Assembly: GCA_020025535.1 (NCBI GenBank)
Contig: JAHHRY010000001.1
Span: forward strand, 186,001-250,000
Reading direction: 5' to 3'
DNA from: Oscillospiraceae bacterium
GTDB lineage: Bacteria > Bacillota > Clostridia > Oscillospirales > Oscillospiraceae
DNA length: 64,000 nt
Positions 15,528 to 23,348 of this stretch are shown in pieces; positions within the stretch are counted from its first letter, which is position 1, and each line of letters starts with the position of its first letter. The notes under the pieces were generated by a model. It was not told where the DNA came from, made no database searches, and saw nothing but the letters and a program-made list of their open reading frames with translations. The translations under genes and the position numbers were made by a program.

Positions 15528-17273
15528 CAGCACACACAGAATAAATCCAATGGCGGTCGGCAGTAAAAAGGCCGCCGCCGTTTTGGACACGCTGCCGGTT
15601 TCCTTGTAAATCGTCAAAAGCGTGGTGGAACAGGGCCAGTGGAACACCGTGAACACCATGGCGCACACCGCCATCTGTGCCGTAATGTTCGTAGCCATCA
15701 GGCTCTCCGCCCCCACTACCGCCTGCAGGCTTCCGGCGCCGGTAATGCCCATCAGAATCACAGGAATAAACAGTTCATTTGCAGGCAGAGACAGGATAAA
15801 TGCCAGCAAAAGGATTCCGTTCATCCCCATGAGCAGTCCTACCGGCTCCAGAAACCGGATTGCAGCTCCCAGCATCGGCGTGTTGGCCAGTATCCAAAGC
15901 ACCGCTCCTGCCGGCGCTGCCACGCTCAGGGCACGCATTGCCACATGATAGGTGCGGTCGATCAGCGACCGTACAAGAATCTGTCCCACTCTGGGTTTCC
16001 GCAAAGGCGGCATTTCCATCAGGAATACGCTGGACTGATGCCGCAGCGCCGTCCTGCTGAGAAGTCCCGAAGCACCCATAGCCCCCAGGACACCCAGCAC
16101 CACGCTGAACGCCACCGCCAGCGGCGCCCATCCTTCTTTGCAGAACAGGCTCGCCAGTAAAATCAGTGCCGGAAATCTGCCGTTACATGGAATCATAGCG
16201 TTGGTCAGGATGCCCAGCAGCCGTTCCCTGGGGGAATCAATGATTCGGCAGCCGGTCACGCCCACTACATTGCAGCCAATGCCCATGCAGAAAGTCAGCG
16301 CCTGCTTGCCGCAGCCGCCGCAGTGACACATGGGCCGATCCAGCAGGAATGCCATTCGGGGCAGATATCCCACATCCTCCAAAATGGTAAACAGAGGAAA
16401 GAAAATCGCCATAGGCGGCAGCATCACCGCAATAACTCTTGCCGCCGTGGCATAGACGCCATCCACCAGAATGCCAAACAGCCACGGCGGCAGTATGGTG
16501 AGATTTGTCTTCAGAAATGCATACACCCAGTCAAACAGGCGTTCCAACAGCATACCCGGATAATTGGCTCCCCATACTGTCAGCCAGACGATCAAAAACA
16601 GCAGCCCCAGCATGATCGGGACGCCCTTTCTGCGGCTCACCAGAATCCGGTCCAGCGTCAGACGCCAGGTTTCTTTCTGTGCCGGGTCGGTGGATACGCA
16701 CTGGGCGGCGATGCTCTGGGCATCCATCAGAGGATCGTTCCATTTTTTAAGCACGGGAGGCGGTGCGGCAACGGTTTTCTGAATTTGGGCAATCAGCTCA
16801 TTCAGTCCCTCCCGCCGGGGCACCGCCGTCAGAACCACCGGCACACCCAAGATTGTTGACAGCTTTTCTCCGTCCACGAAGATTCCCTGTTTCCGGGCTT
16901 CATCAATTAAATTGATGCAGAGAATCACCTTTTCCCGGCGATTCAGAATCTGCAGCGCCAAAATCAAATTTCGCTCCAAAGCGCTGCCGTCGCAGACCAC
17001 CACAGTGCAATCCGCTTCTCCGCTGTCAATATAGCCGGCGGCAATTCTTTCCTCCTCTGAGCTTCCCTCCAGGGAATAAGTACCGGGCAAATCAACAAAT
17101 TCATATTGCCTTTTTCCCCCACGGAGCATTCCGGCAGCAATGTCCACGGTCTTTCCGGACCAATTTCCGGTGTGCCGCCGCAGTCCCGTGAGGGAATTAA
17201 ACAAGCTGCTTTTCCCCACATTGGGATTCCCGGCGAGGGCAATGGTATACTTTTGTAGCTCTTTTTTCCCCAT
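15498..17273 (-). CDS. feoB: Ferrous iron transporter FeoB
   Basis: A 591-residue FeoB. The N-terminal G domain has GNPNVGKSS (G1), DLPGTYSL (G3) and NLID (G4). The membrane part carries two Gate domains with family motifs such as FTILEDVGYLPRMAFLLDR, CHCGGCGKQALTFCMGIGCN and MIPCNGRFP, followed by NELFIPVILM. It drives Fe(II) uptake across the cytoplasmic membrane. At 591 residues it is shorter than E. coli FeoB (773) but within the range of clostridial proteins. The start codon directly abuts the feoA stop codon, so translational coupling is likely. The 3' end overlaps the convergent OB-fold gene by 30 bases. Confidence 0.95.
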   Translation of the reverse strand: MGKKELQKYTIALAGNPNVGKSSLFNSLTGLRRHTGNWSGKTVDIAAGMLRGGKRQYEFVDLPGTYSLEGSSEEERIAAGYIDSGEADCTVVVCDGSALERNLILALQILNRREKVILCINLIDEARKQGIFVDGEKLSTILGVPVVLTAVPRREGLNELIAQIQKTVAAPPPVLKKWNDPLMDAQSIAAQCVSTDPAQKETWRLTLDRILVSRRKGVPIMLGLLFLIVWLTVWGANYPGMLLERLFDWVYAFLKTNLTILPPWLFGILVDGVYATAARVIAVMLPPMAIFFPLFTILEDVGYLPRMAFLLDRPMCHCGGCGKQALTFCMGIGCNVVGVTGCRIIDSPRERLLGILTNAMIPCNGRFPALILLASLFCKEGWAPLAVAFSVVLGVLGAMGASGLLSRTALRHQSSVFLMEMPPLRKPRVGQILVRSLIDRTYHVAMRALSVAAPAGAVLWILANTPMLGAAIRFLEPVGLLMGMNGILLLAFILSLPANELFIPVILMGITGAGSLQAVVGAESLMATNITAQMAVCAMVFTVFHWPCSTTLLTIYKETGSVSKTAAAFLLPTAIGFILCVLLHGLFCYFG

Positions 17274-17504
17274 TTACAAGCTTCTCCCTGAAATTCTGCA
17301 CAAATCCCGTCTACGAATTGCCAGCACCGTTCCACGCAATTCCAGCGCAGTCACATCATCATGCGGACTGCGATAACGGCAGGACACCTGCGTCTCTTCC
17401 GTCAATCCAAAATCTTCCAGGCGCCGCCGCAAAGTCTCCTCGCAGGAAACTCTGGTCACGACGGCTTTCATCCCGGGACGCAGCCCATCCAGACTGATTT
17501 CCAT
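17274..17504 (-). CDS. feoA: FeoA domain protein
   Basis: A 76-residue SH3-like FeoA protein (LDGLRPGMKAVV, RLEDFGLTEETQVSC, VLAIRRRDLCRI). FeoA acts with FeoB in iron uptake, probably through the cytoplasmic G domain. The stop TAA is immediately followed by the feoB ATG. The start has a GGGAGG site. The gene is divergent from nth. Confidence 0.93.
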   Translation of the reverse strand: MEISLDGLRPGMKAVVTRVSCEETLRRRLEDFGLTEETQVSCRYRSPHDDVTALELRGTVLAIRRRDLCRISGRSL

Positions 17505-17567
17505 ACCAATCCCTCCCTTAACAGCTATGCCATTTTATACATCCGCCGGCAGTTTTGTGCAAAAAAC

Positions 17568-17596
17568 TTTGCAAGCGGGATTATTTGTGGTATGAT
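17568..17596 (+). promoter_or_regulatory. nth promoter
   Basis: -35 TTTGCA (17568-17573) and -10 TATGAT (17591-17596) with a 17-base spacer, ending 25 bases before the ATG. Confidence 0.6.
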
Positions 17597-17621
17597 GTCA
17601 GAAACAAGGAGGATGCCGTCC

Positions 17622-18272
17622 ATGGAAAACAAGGTACAAGCCATTATCGATATTTTGAAATCCCGCTACCCAGATCCCACCTGCGCGCTGCACTATCAGA
17701 AAGATTACGAGCTGATGATTGCCGTACGGCTCTCTGCCCAGTGTACGGATGCCCGGGTCAATCTGGTAACCCCTGCACTGTTTGCCGCCTTCCCCACACT
17801 GGAAGCCATGGCAGGCGCAGATATTGGAGAAGTGGAAAATCTTGTTCATTCCTGCGGCTTCTATAAGCACAAGGCACGGGATATTGTACTGGGATGTCAG
17901 ATGCTGCTGACCGATTACGGCGGAAAAGTCCCCGGCACCATGGCCGAACTTCTGAAAATCCCCGGCGTGGGGCGCAAGACCGCCAATCTTCTGCTGGGGG
18001 ACCTCTACGGGACTCCGGGAAGTGTGGTTTGCGACACCCATTGCATCCGCATCTGCGGCCGTCTGGGACTTTCCCACGGCAAGGAGCCGGAAAAGGTGGA
18101 GCAGCAGCTCCGGGCCATTCTGCCGCCGGAAGAAAGCAGCGATTTCTGCCATCGGATTGTTCTCTTTGGCCGGGAGATCTGTACTGCCAGAGCTCCCAGG
18201 TGCAGCGAATGTCCTCTGTCCATGCATTGTCGGGAATTTGTTCCGGAAACGCAGCCGAAACATATCCCCTGA
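17622..18272 (+). CDS. nth: Endonuclease III (DNA glycosylase/AP lyase)
   Basis: A 216-residue Nth that removes oxidised pyrimidines in base-excision repair. The helix-hairpin-helix PGVGRKTANLLL contains the catalytic lysine, and VVCDTHCIR supplies the conserved aspartate. The C-terminal [4Fe-4S] loop has the pattern C-x6-C-x2-C-x5-C (CTARAPRCSECPLSMHC). ATG at 17622 is chosen with AGGAGG 9 bases upstream; the ATG at 17613 overlaps that site. It is monocistronic, with its own promoter and terminator. Confidence 0.95.
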   Translation: MENKVQAIIDILKSRYPDPTCALHYQKDYELMIAVRLSAQCTDARVNLVTPALFAAFPTLEAMAGADIGEVENLVHSCGFYKHKARDIVLGCQMLLTDYGGKVPGTMAELLKIPGVGRKTANLLLGDLYGTPGSVVCDTHCIRICGRLGLSHGKEPEKVEQQLRAILPPEESSDFCHRIVLFGREICTARAPRCSECPLSMHCREFVPETQPKHIP

Positions 18273-18291
18273 GTTTTTCCGGGAAAATATA

Positions 18292-18331
18292 CAGGCGGGC
18301 TTCCGAAATTCATCGGGAGCCCGCCTGTTTT
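18292..18331 (+). terminator. nth terminator
   Basis: CAGGCGGGCT and AGCCCGCCTG pair across a 16-base loop, followed by TTTTGG. Confidence 0.65.
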
Positions 18332-18366
18332 GGTATCGGATGGCACCTTTGCATTCTGCGGCGGTA

Positions 18367-18401
18367 TAAAAAAGAAGCAGCCTCCAAAAGAGGCTGCTTC
18401 T
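18367..18401 (-). terminator. rpsF-ssb-rpsR operon terminator
   Basis: AGAAGCAGCCTC and GAGGCTGCTTCT pair around CAAAA, with a T-run on the minus strand. Confidence 0.85.
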
Positions 18402-18464
18402 GATTCGCTTCAATAGGCATCCGCGAAGCCCGGGGCTTCACTGCGGGTGCATCTGTCAATTCAA

Positions 18465-18701
18465 TTATTCAGCGACGTAGGGCAGCAGAGCAATCTGACG
18501 GGCACGCTTGATAGCGGTGGTCAGGTCACGCTGATGTTCTGCACAGGTGCCGGTGGTACGGCGGGGCAGAATCTTGCCGCGCTCGGACAGATAACGGCGG
18601 AGCTTTGCAGTGTCCTTGTAATCGATGCCGTTCACCTTATCCACGCAGAAAGCACATACCTTCTTGCGCTTGCGGGGACGCATACGCTGTTCGTTAGCCA
18701 T
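18465..18701 (-). CDS. rpsR: 30S ribosomal protein S18
   Basis: A 78-residue S18. The N-terminal [12 protein letters not shown] and [20 protein letters not shown] are canonical. It binds S6 on the 30S platform. ATG at 18701 follows a GGAGGTTATTTCC site; an upstream in-frame ATG at 18725 is not used by the family. It is the last gene of rpsF-ssb-rpsR, 44 bases after ssb. Confidence 0.97.
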   Translation of the reverse strand: MANEQRMRPRKRKKVCAFCVDKVNGIDYKDTAKLRRYLSERGKILPRRTTGTCAEHQRDLTTAIKRARQIALLPYVAE

Positions 18702-18745
18702 GGAAATAACCTCCTTCGTAAGCATTGTGAAAAAAGTTCTGTAAT

Positions 18746-19246
18746 TTAGAAGGGCAGCTGTGCATCGTCGTCTTCCAGCATCGCAAAATCGGATGCAGGA
18801 GCGCTTGCGGGGGCAGAATAGCCGCCGTAGCTGGGTGCTGCAGCAGGAGCGTTGTAAGTGTTACCGCCGTAGGAATTGCCGCCATAGGTGTTGCCACCGT
18901 AGGAGGATTCGCTATTGCCGTCACGCTTGCTGTCGCCGAAATAGACATTGTCGGCGATAACCTCTGCAGTGCGACGCTTATTGCCGTCCTTATCGGTCCA
19001 GCTGCGGATCTGCAGCCGACCGGACACCACCGCCATGCGACCCTTGGTGAAATACTTAGAGACAAATTCTCCAGTCTGACGCCAGGCGACACAGTCGATG
19101 AAGTCAGTTTCCCGTTCGCCGCCGTCCTTCGGACCGAAGTCACGATCGACTGCCAGGCTAAAGCTGGCTACGGCGACGCCGCTGCCGGTACGGCGCAGCT
19201 CGGGATCACGGGTCAGGCGGCCCATGATTACAATGTGGTTGAGCAT
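18746..19246 (-). CDS. ssb: Single-stranded DNA-binding protein
   Basis: A 166-residue SSB. The N-terminal OB fold starts [18 protein letters not shown] and contains [15 protein letters not shown] and [16 protein letters not shown] flexible Gly/Asn/Tyr-rich linker (repeated YGGN units) leads to the acidic tip DDDAQLPF, which recruits replication and repair partners. The location between rpsF and rpsR is the classic bacterial order. Start ATG has AGGAGGAATTCCG. Confidence 0.97.
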   Translation of the reverse strand: MLNHIVIMGRLTRDPELRRTGSGVAVASFSLAVDRDFGPKDGGERETDFIDCVAWRQTGEFVSKYFTKGRMAVVSGRLQIRSWTDKDGNKRRTAEVIADNVYFGDSKRDGNSESSYGGNTYGGNSYGGNTYNAPAAAPSYGGYSAPASAPASDFAMLEDDDAQLPF

Positions 19247-19258
19247 CGGAATTCCTCC

Positions 19259-19555
19259 TTACTCGGCCACAGCAGTGGTCAGGCAACGCATAACGCCTTC
19301 GGTGATCTTCATAACACGCTCAAGCTCTGCAGGGAACTCGGGCTTGCTTTCGAAGTTCATGAGGACGTAGTAGCCTTCCATCAGGTCGTTGATGGGGTAT
19401 GCCAGACGACGCTTGCCCCACTCATCGATGTTGGACAGAGTGCCCTCCGCCTCCACCATTGCCTTGAACTTTTCCACAAGTGCAGCGATGCCCTCTTCGC
19501 CCTGAGCAGGGTCGATGATGTAGAGCACCTCGTACTTACCGGTAATCTTAGCCAT
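19259..19555 (-). CDS. rpsF: 30S ribosomal protein S6
   Basis: A 98-residue S6 (KYEVLYIIDPAQGEEG, WGKRRLAYPINDLMEGYYVLMNF, VMKITEGVMRCLT). It forms a heterodimer with S18. ATG at 19555 follows AAGGAGGTGCAATCAAC. It is the first gene of the operon and is preceded by a long leader. Confidence 0.97.
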   Translation of the reverse strand: MAKITGKYEVLYIIDPAQGEEGIAALVEKFKAMVEAEGTLSNIDEWGKRRLAYPINDLMEGYYVLMNFESKPEFPAELERVMKITEGVMRCLTTAVAE

Positions 19556-19584
19556 GTTGATTGCACCTCCTTTTGGACTTTTGG

Positions 19585-19603
19585 CCCCCGGACTCGCCGG
19601 GAG
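19585..19603 (-). promoter_or_regulatory. Possible S6:S18 autoregulatory leader hairpin
   Basis: The minus-strand leader contains CTCCCGGCGAGTCCGGGGG, a small GC stem with a loop, 30 bases upstream of the rpsF start. Bacterial rpsF leaders often carry an S6:S18-binding motif with CCG-rich loops. The position fits; I could not confirm the motif. Confidence 0.35.
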
Positions 19604-19632
19604 CAAGGATGTCTGTGTTTGCAGACTGATTT

Positions 19633-19661
19633 ATTTTATAGGATTGTCTGCCAAAAGTCAA
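19633..19661 (-). promoter_or_regulatory. rpsF operon promoter
   Basis: -35 TTGACT (19656-19661) and -10 TAAAAT (19633-19638) with a 17-base spacer on the minus strand. Confidence 0.65.
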
Positions 19662-19733
19662 GTAGTTTTTTCTATATAATCCGAAAAAATATGGATTTTT
19701 TTATAGATTTACCGGTGCTCTTCTGACATTTAT

Positions 19734-19761
19734 AAAAAAATGGGCGTCCCGAAGGACGCCC
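19734..19761 (-). terminator. Terminator of the Cys/Gly-rich mini-gene
   Basis: GGGCGTCC and GGACGCCC pair around CGAA; on the minus strand the stem is followed by ATTTTTTT. Confidence 0.8.
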
Positions 19762-19770
19762 GCTCTTTTG

Positions 19771-19947
19771 TTAGCAGCAGCCGTGATCCCGATCACAGTT
19801 GCAGTTGCAGTTGCAGCCGCAGCCATTGCCACAGCCATTTCCGCAGCCACAGCCATAGCCATTGCCGCAGCCACAGAACAGGATGAGCAGGATGATGATC
19901 CAGCACACGTTACCACCGCAGAAACCGTTATTACCATAGTTATACAT
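19771..19947 (-). CDS. Cys/Gly-rich membrane mini-protein, YjcZ-like
   Basis: A 58-residue protein. The N-terminus MYNYGNNGFCGGNVC is followed by a short hydrophobic helix (WIIILLILF). The C-terminal half consists almost only of Cys, Gly and Asn (CGCGNGYGCGCGNG and related units), ending DRDHGCC. The layout resembles small YjcZ-type sporulation or coat proteins, which pair a Gly/Tyr-rich head with one membrane helix, but the cysteine-dense tail is unusual and could bind metal or cross-link. ATG at 19947 has GGAGG 8 bases upstream, and a strong terminator follows, so the gene is probably real. The function is unknown. Confidence 0.7.
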   Translation of the reverse strand: MYNYGNNGFCGGNVCWIIILLILFCGCGNGYGCGCGNGCGNGCGCNCNCNCDRDHGCC

Positions 19948-20052
19948 AATCCATACCTCCGCATTTTTTTTGCGGTTTTCACCGCTCATTCCATGTTATT
20001 CCGGAGTCCCAAAAATGTGCTGCCACTTTCTAAATCCACTTCGCAACCTGCC

Positions 20053-20074
20053 TTTGTCGAAATTTGTCGACAAA
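20053..20074 (+). promoter_or_regulatory. Spo0A boxes upstream of the spo0A paralogue
   Basis: TTTGTCGAA at 20053-20061 is an exact match to the Spo0A-box consensus (TTTGTCRAA). TTTGTCGAC at 20063-20071 is a one-mismatch match and is palindromic, so it reads the same on both strands. Both lie just upstream of the -35 element at 20091. Confidence 0.65.
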
Positions 20075-20090
20075 TATGCACAAAATGGCA

Positions 20091-20119
20091 TTGAAAAATG
20101 TCGGGCAATCTGTTATTTT
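20091..20119 (+). promoter_or_regulatory. Promoter of the spo0A paralogue
   Basis: -35 TTGAAA (20091-20096) and -10 TATTTT (20114-20119) with 17 bases between. Confidence 0.5.
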
Positions 20120-20158
20120 AATAAGTGCTGTGTCAAATATTAGAAAGGGGATGCCGCC

Positions 20159-20899
20159 ATGGATATGCCAAAGGTATTGATCGTCGACAGCAATGATGAA
20201 TTTCGTGAAAGTCTTTCCGATGCGCTGAGTAGAATCTGTATCCTCCACACTTGTCAAAGCGGCTCACAAGCTCTGGAGCTCATGCATTCTTTTTCTCCCG
20301 ATATTCTGATTCTGGATCTGATGCTTCCGGGTATTGATGGTATCAGTCTGCTCCACAGAACAGCAGAAGCCGGTCTGCATCCAGCTGTACTAGCCACTTC
20401 CCGTTTTACCAGTGACTATGTGTTGGAGGCACTTCACCGGCTGGAGGTGAACTATCTGATGATGAAGCCCTGTGATATTCAATCCATTGTATGCAGAGTC
20501 AGTGATCTGGCCGCCGATCTGCATCCGTCTTCCATTTACCACACCGATCCCAAATCGGCTGTGTCCAATCTGCTGCTGTCTCTGGGCTTTCCTACCAAGC
20601 TGGATGGCTTCAGCTATTTACAGGCCGCCATTCCTCTGTATTCCGAGGATCCGTCTCAGGCCATCACAAAGGAACTGTATACTGCTGTCGCTACGCTCTA
20701 CCACAAAGACTGCAAGCAGGTGGAACGTTCCATCCGCAGCGCCATCGAAGCCGCTTGGCGCAATCGGGACGAGAGAGTCTGGCAGCTGTATTTTAATCCC
20801 GCTCCCGGCGGCTGCGTCCCCCGCCCGACCAACGGTACTTTCATATCCCGTATGGCAGATTTTCTGGCCAGACAGATATATCAATATGGCAATGTATAA
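20159..20899 (+). CDS. Divergent Spo0A-like response regulator
   Basis: A 246-residue response regulator with the same two-domain plan as Spo0A. The receiver has VDSNDEF (D10), the phospho-acceptor D53 in ILDLMLPGIDG, ATS and the switch lysine in MMKPCD. The C-terminal domain keeps the Spo0A scaffold: GFSYLQAAI, VERSIRSAIEAAW and PTNGTFISRMADFLA align with the Spo0A segments [22 protein letters not shown] and [14 protein letters not shown] of the gene at 41938. The residues before VERSIR (YHKDCKQ in place of FSTTPSR) differ, so DNA specificity may be altered. It is preceded by Spo0A boxes. Its role is unknown; modulating Spo0A output is an inference. Confidence 0.85.
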   Translation: MDMPKVLIVDSNDEFRESLSDALSRICILHTCQSGSQALELMHSFSPDILILDLMLPGIDGISLLHRTAEAGLHPAVLATSRFTSDYVLEALHRLEVNYLMMKPCDIQSIVCRVSDLAADLHPSSIYHTDPKSAVSNLLLSLGFPTKLDGFSYLQAAIPLYSEDPSQAITKELYTAVATLYHKDCKQVERSIRSAIEAAWRNRDERVWQLYFNPAPGGCVPRPTNGTFISRMADFLARQIYQYGNV

Positions 20900-20911
20900 A
20901 ACTGCCACAAA

Positions 20912-20946
20912 ATAATACGGGCAAGAATTGTTCTTGCCCGTATTTT
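20912..20946. terminator. Bidirectional terminator
   Basis: AATACGGGCAAGAA and TTCTTGCCCGTATT pair around TTG, with A- and T-rich flanks; shared with the convergent yitT gene. Confidence 0.8.
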
Positions 20947-20951
20947 ACATC

Positions 20952-21830
20952 TTAGTCCTTAATTTCAGGATCATCCTTTGCATAGCTGAAACCGCGGCCC
21001 CAGACCTCGCTGACCTGATTGATAATCATAAAGCAGGCAGGGTCCACTTCTCTTGCAAGGCGTTCGATCTTCACCACTTCCCGGTTGCTGATTACCGTCA
21101 GCAGCACTTCCGTATTCTGGTGAAGATAGCCGCTCTCTCCATGCAGCAGAGTCACGCCCCGCTCCACCTGAGAGAGAATCTTATCCCGCATTTCCTCGGG
21201 ATACTGGGTAACGATTTTCACCTCTGTCTTGGTGGTACCGAACAGCGTCACCTTATTGAGGGTAATGGAAACGGTAATGGTCAGCAGCATACCGTACAGC
21301 AGGTCTTCCATGGGATGGAAAGACATCTGGGCCAGCATGATGCAGAAATCAAATGCCCACAGGGTAGAAGAAACCGGAATGCGGAACAGCTTCTGCAGAA
21401 TCAGGGGAGGCACGTCCATACCGCCGGTGGAAGCGCCGCCGCGAATCACCATTCCAAGTCCCGTTGCCATAAATATGCCTGCAAACAACACATTCAGCAA
21501 AGGTTCCGTGGTGATCTGATAATTTCCCAGCAGCCTGTCCAGTGTTTCCAGCACAGCCGGGAAATACAGGGAACTGAACACGGTTGTCAGCGCAAACTGT
21601 GTGCCCAGGATTTTCCAGCCGATTCCCAGCATGATCAGGTTGAATATCAGGGTAAATACCGGAATGGAAATATGTGCATAGTGTTCCACCAGCAGCGCCA
21701 GACCGGTCGTGCCGCAGCTGATCAGATTGGCCGGCAGCAAAAACAGCTTGACCGCCGTCGCGAAAATGGTGTTGCCCACCAGGACCAGCAGCAGAGACAT
21801 AAGCTTTTTTCTGTTAATTTTTTTTGCCAT
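20952..21830 (-). CDS. YitT family membrane protein (DUF161/DUF2179)
   Basis: A 292-residue protein with about five to six membrane helices in the first 190 residues (DUF161) and a soluble C-terminal DUF2179 domain (TEVKIVTQYPEEMRDKILSQVERGVT, TVISNREVVKIERLAREVDPACFMIINQ). GGASTGGMDVPPLIL is a typical loop. Transport or signalling roles have been suggested for the family, but none is firmly established. ATG at 21830 follows GGGAGG; the upstream ATG at 21896 is not favoured. Confidence 0.85.
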   Translation of the reverse strand: MAKKINRKKLMSLLLVLVGNTIFATAVKLFLLPANLISCGTTGLALLVEHYAHISIPVFTLIFNLIMLGIGWKILGTQFALTTVFSSLYFPAVLETLDRLLGNYQITTEPLLNVLFAGIFMATGLGMVIRGGASTGGMDVPPLILQKLFRIPVSSTLWAFDFCIMLAQMSFHPMEDLLYGMLLTITVSITLNKVTLFGTTKTEVKIVTQYPEEMRDKILSQVERGVTLLHGESGYLHQNTEVLLTVISNREVVKIERLAREVDPACFMIINQVSEVWGRGFSYAKDDPEIKD

Positions 21831-21962
21831 ACAGCATCCTCCCGATCCAAAAAATACGCCTGCCAGAGAAACTTCCAACAGGCGAAATTCGAGCAAGTAT
21901 TACAATATCCTGCCCCATTATAAAGAACAACCCAGAAATAGTCAAGATAAAAGATAAAAAAC

Positions 21963-22000
21963 ATCCCCCGGGAAAGCTACCGTTTCCCCGGGGGATGTTT
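21963..22000 (-). terminator. sigK terminator
   Basis: CATCCCCCGGGAAA and TTTCCCCGGGGGATG pair; the minus strand continues with TTTTTTAT. Confidence 0.8.
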
Positions 22001-22001
22001 G

Positions 22002-22679
22002 CTACTTTGAAAGCTCCGTCCGCAGTTTCTCCAGTGCCCGTTTCTCGATCCGGGATACATAGCTGCGGCTGATACCGGTTTTGTCTGCCACCTCTCGCTG
22101 TCGAAGTGGTACGCCGCCCTCCAGACCATAGCGAAGAACGATCACCTGCCGTTCCTGTTCTGTCAGGCATCGTCGAACTGCACCGTATACTTCCCTGATG
22201 GATTCCCGGTTGCTGATGTTTTCCAAAAGGTCACTGTCATCACTTACCACATCCATAAAGGAAAGAGATGCTCCGTCCGTACCGGTTTCGATGCAGTCCG
22301 ACAGCGAAACATCCTGGCTGCTCTTTCTCTGTGCCCTGAAATACATAAGAATTTCATTTTCTACACATCGGGCTGCATAAGTCGCAAGTCTGGCGCCTTT
22401 GGATGCATCAAAGGTGGAAATACCTTTAATCAGGCCGATGGTCCCTATAGAAATCAAATCTTCCTGATCCGAATTCTGCACATAGTATTTTTTGATGATG
22501 TGTGCAACCAGACGAAGGTTGCGTTCGATCAGAATATTCCGTGCCTCCAAATCTCCCTGTGATGCTCTATCCAGATAATAACGTTCCTCCTGTGCTGTCA
22601 AAGGACGGGGAAAGCTGCCGGAAGACAGCTGCAGAGAATACATCATACTGCTGAGAATCAGCCAAGTGGCGGCAATCAT
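22002..22679 (-). CDS. sigK: RNA polymerase sporulation sigma factor SigK
   Basis: A 225-residue sigma factor. The first ~20 residues are hydrophobic (MIAATWLILSSMMYSL), matching the membrane-tethering pro-sequence of pro-SigK, which is removed late in sporulation. Region 2 contains RNLRLVAHIIKKYY, DLISIGTIGLIKGI and ATYAARCVENEILM. Region 4 contains RQREVADKTGISRSYVSRIEKRAL. It controls late mother-cell genes for coat and cortex. The gene is uninterrupted, so no skin-like element splits it. ATG at 22679 has GGAGG 8 bases upstream. Confidence 0.95.
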   Translation of the reverse strand: MIAATWLILSSMMYSLQLSSGSFPRPLTAQEERYYLDRASQGDLEARNILIERNLRLVAHIIKKYYVQNSDQEDLISIGTIGLIKGISTFDASKGARLATYAARCVENEILMYFRAQRKSSQDVSLSDCIETGTDGASLSFMDVVSDDSDLLENISNRESIREVYGAVRRCLTEQERQVIVLRYGLEGGVPLRQREVADKTGISRSYVSRIEKRALEKLRTELSK

Positions 22680-22822
22680 GTGCCTCACCTCCACTCTACT
22701 CTATTCTCCGCTGCTCGTCCTTTTTCCATCTAAAATCCACCGCGCGTATTTACAGAATTCAACTTGCAAAAGGATCCATTTCATGGTACTCTATTGGAGA
22801 ATAAATATTAAGGAGGGCTTTT

Positions 22823-23197
22823 ATGCGGCTTCAGGAATCTGGCGAAATGTATCTGGAAACGATATACGTTCTGTCTCAGCAAATGAATATCGTTCGTTCT
22901 ATCGATGTTGTGGAGCATATGGGTTACTCCAAGCCCAGCGTCAGCCGTGCTGTAAGGCTGCTGAAAAGCAACGGCTATCTCACCGTGGAAGATAGCGGTG
23001 CTCTTATACTAACGGAAAGCGGGAAAGCCATCGGCGAAAAAATTTATGCCCGTCACAAACTGCTGACCGAGCTGTTAGTGCGTATTGGTGTCGACCGGGA
23101 AACTGCCGCAGAGGATGCCTGCAAAATGGAACATACCATCAGCGACACTACGTTTAATGCACTCCGAAAGCATTTGAACATGGATTTCGACAAATAG
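22823..23197 (+). CDS. DtxR/MntR family metal-responsive regulator
   Basis: A 124-residue protein with an N-terminal winged helix (SGEMYLETIYVLSQQ, VRSIDVVEHMGYSKPSVSRAVRLLKSNGYL) and the dimerisation/metal-binding helices of the DtxR family (EKIYARHKLLTELLVRIG, AEDACKMEHTISD). It resembles MntR but is somewhat shorter (B. subtilis MntR 142). Members repress Mn or Fe uptake genes when loaded with metal. It is monocistronic and no metal transporter is adjacent; feoAB lies 5 kb away. AAGGAGG precedes the ATG. Confidence 0.85.
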   Translation: MRLQESGEMYLETIYVLSQQMNIVRSIDVVEHMGYSKPSVSRAVRLLKSNGYLTVEDSGALILTESGKAIGEKIYARHKLLTELLVRIGVDRETAAEDACKMEHTISDTTFNALRKHLNMDFDK

Positions 23198-23306
23198 CCA
23201 AAACAAATACCGCAGGCGGAATCAAAAGAAAGTGCTCCCCTGTGGGACTGTCACTCCGGCAGACCGGCCGGATATATCCGAATATATCTGCTACATTACA
23301 AAGACA

Positions 23307-23343
23307 GCGGAGCGTATCAAACCCGATACGCTCCGCTTTTTCT
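23307..23343 (+). terminator. Terminator of the DtxR-type regulator
   Basis: GCGGAGCGTATC and GATACGCTCCGC pair around AAACCC, followed by TTTTTCTC. Confidence 0.85.
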
Positions 23344-23348
23344 CTTTT

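Noticed and set aside
19771-19947. RiPP precursor peptide
   Set aside because: Cys-rich and short, but there is no leader/core layout and no modification enzyme, protease or exporter nearby.
23186-23194. Spo0A box at the end of the DtxR-type gene
   Set aside because: The exact 9-mer TTCGACAAA lies in codons for FDK and the stop of this gene, with no promoter near it; one such match is expected by chance.
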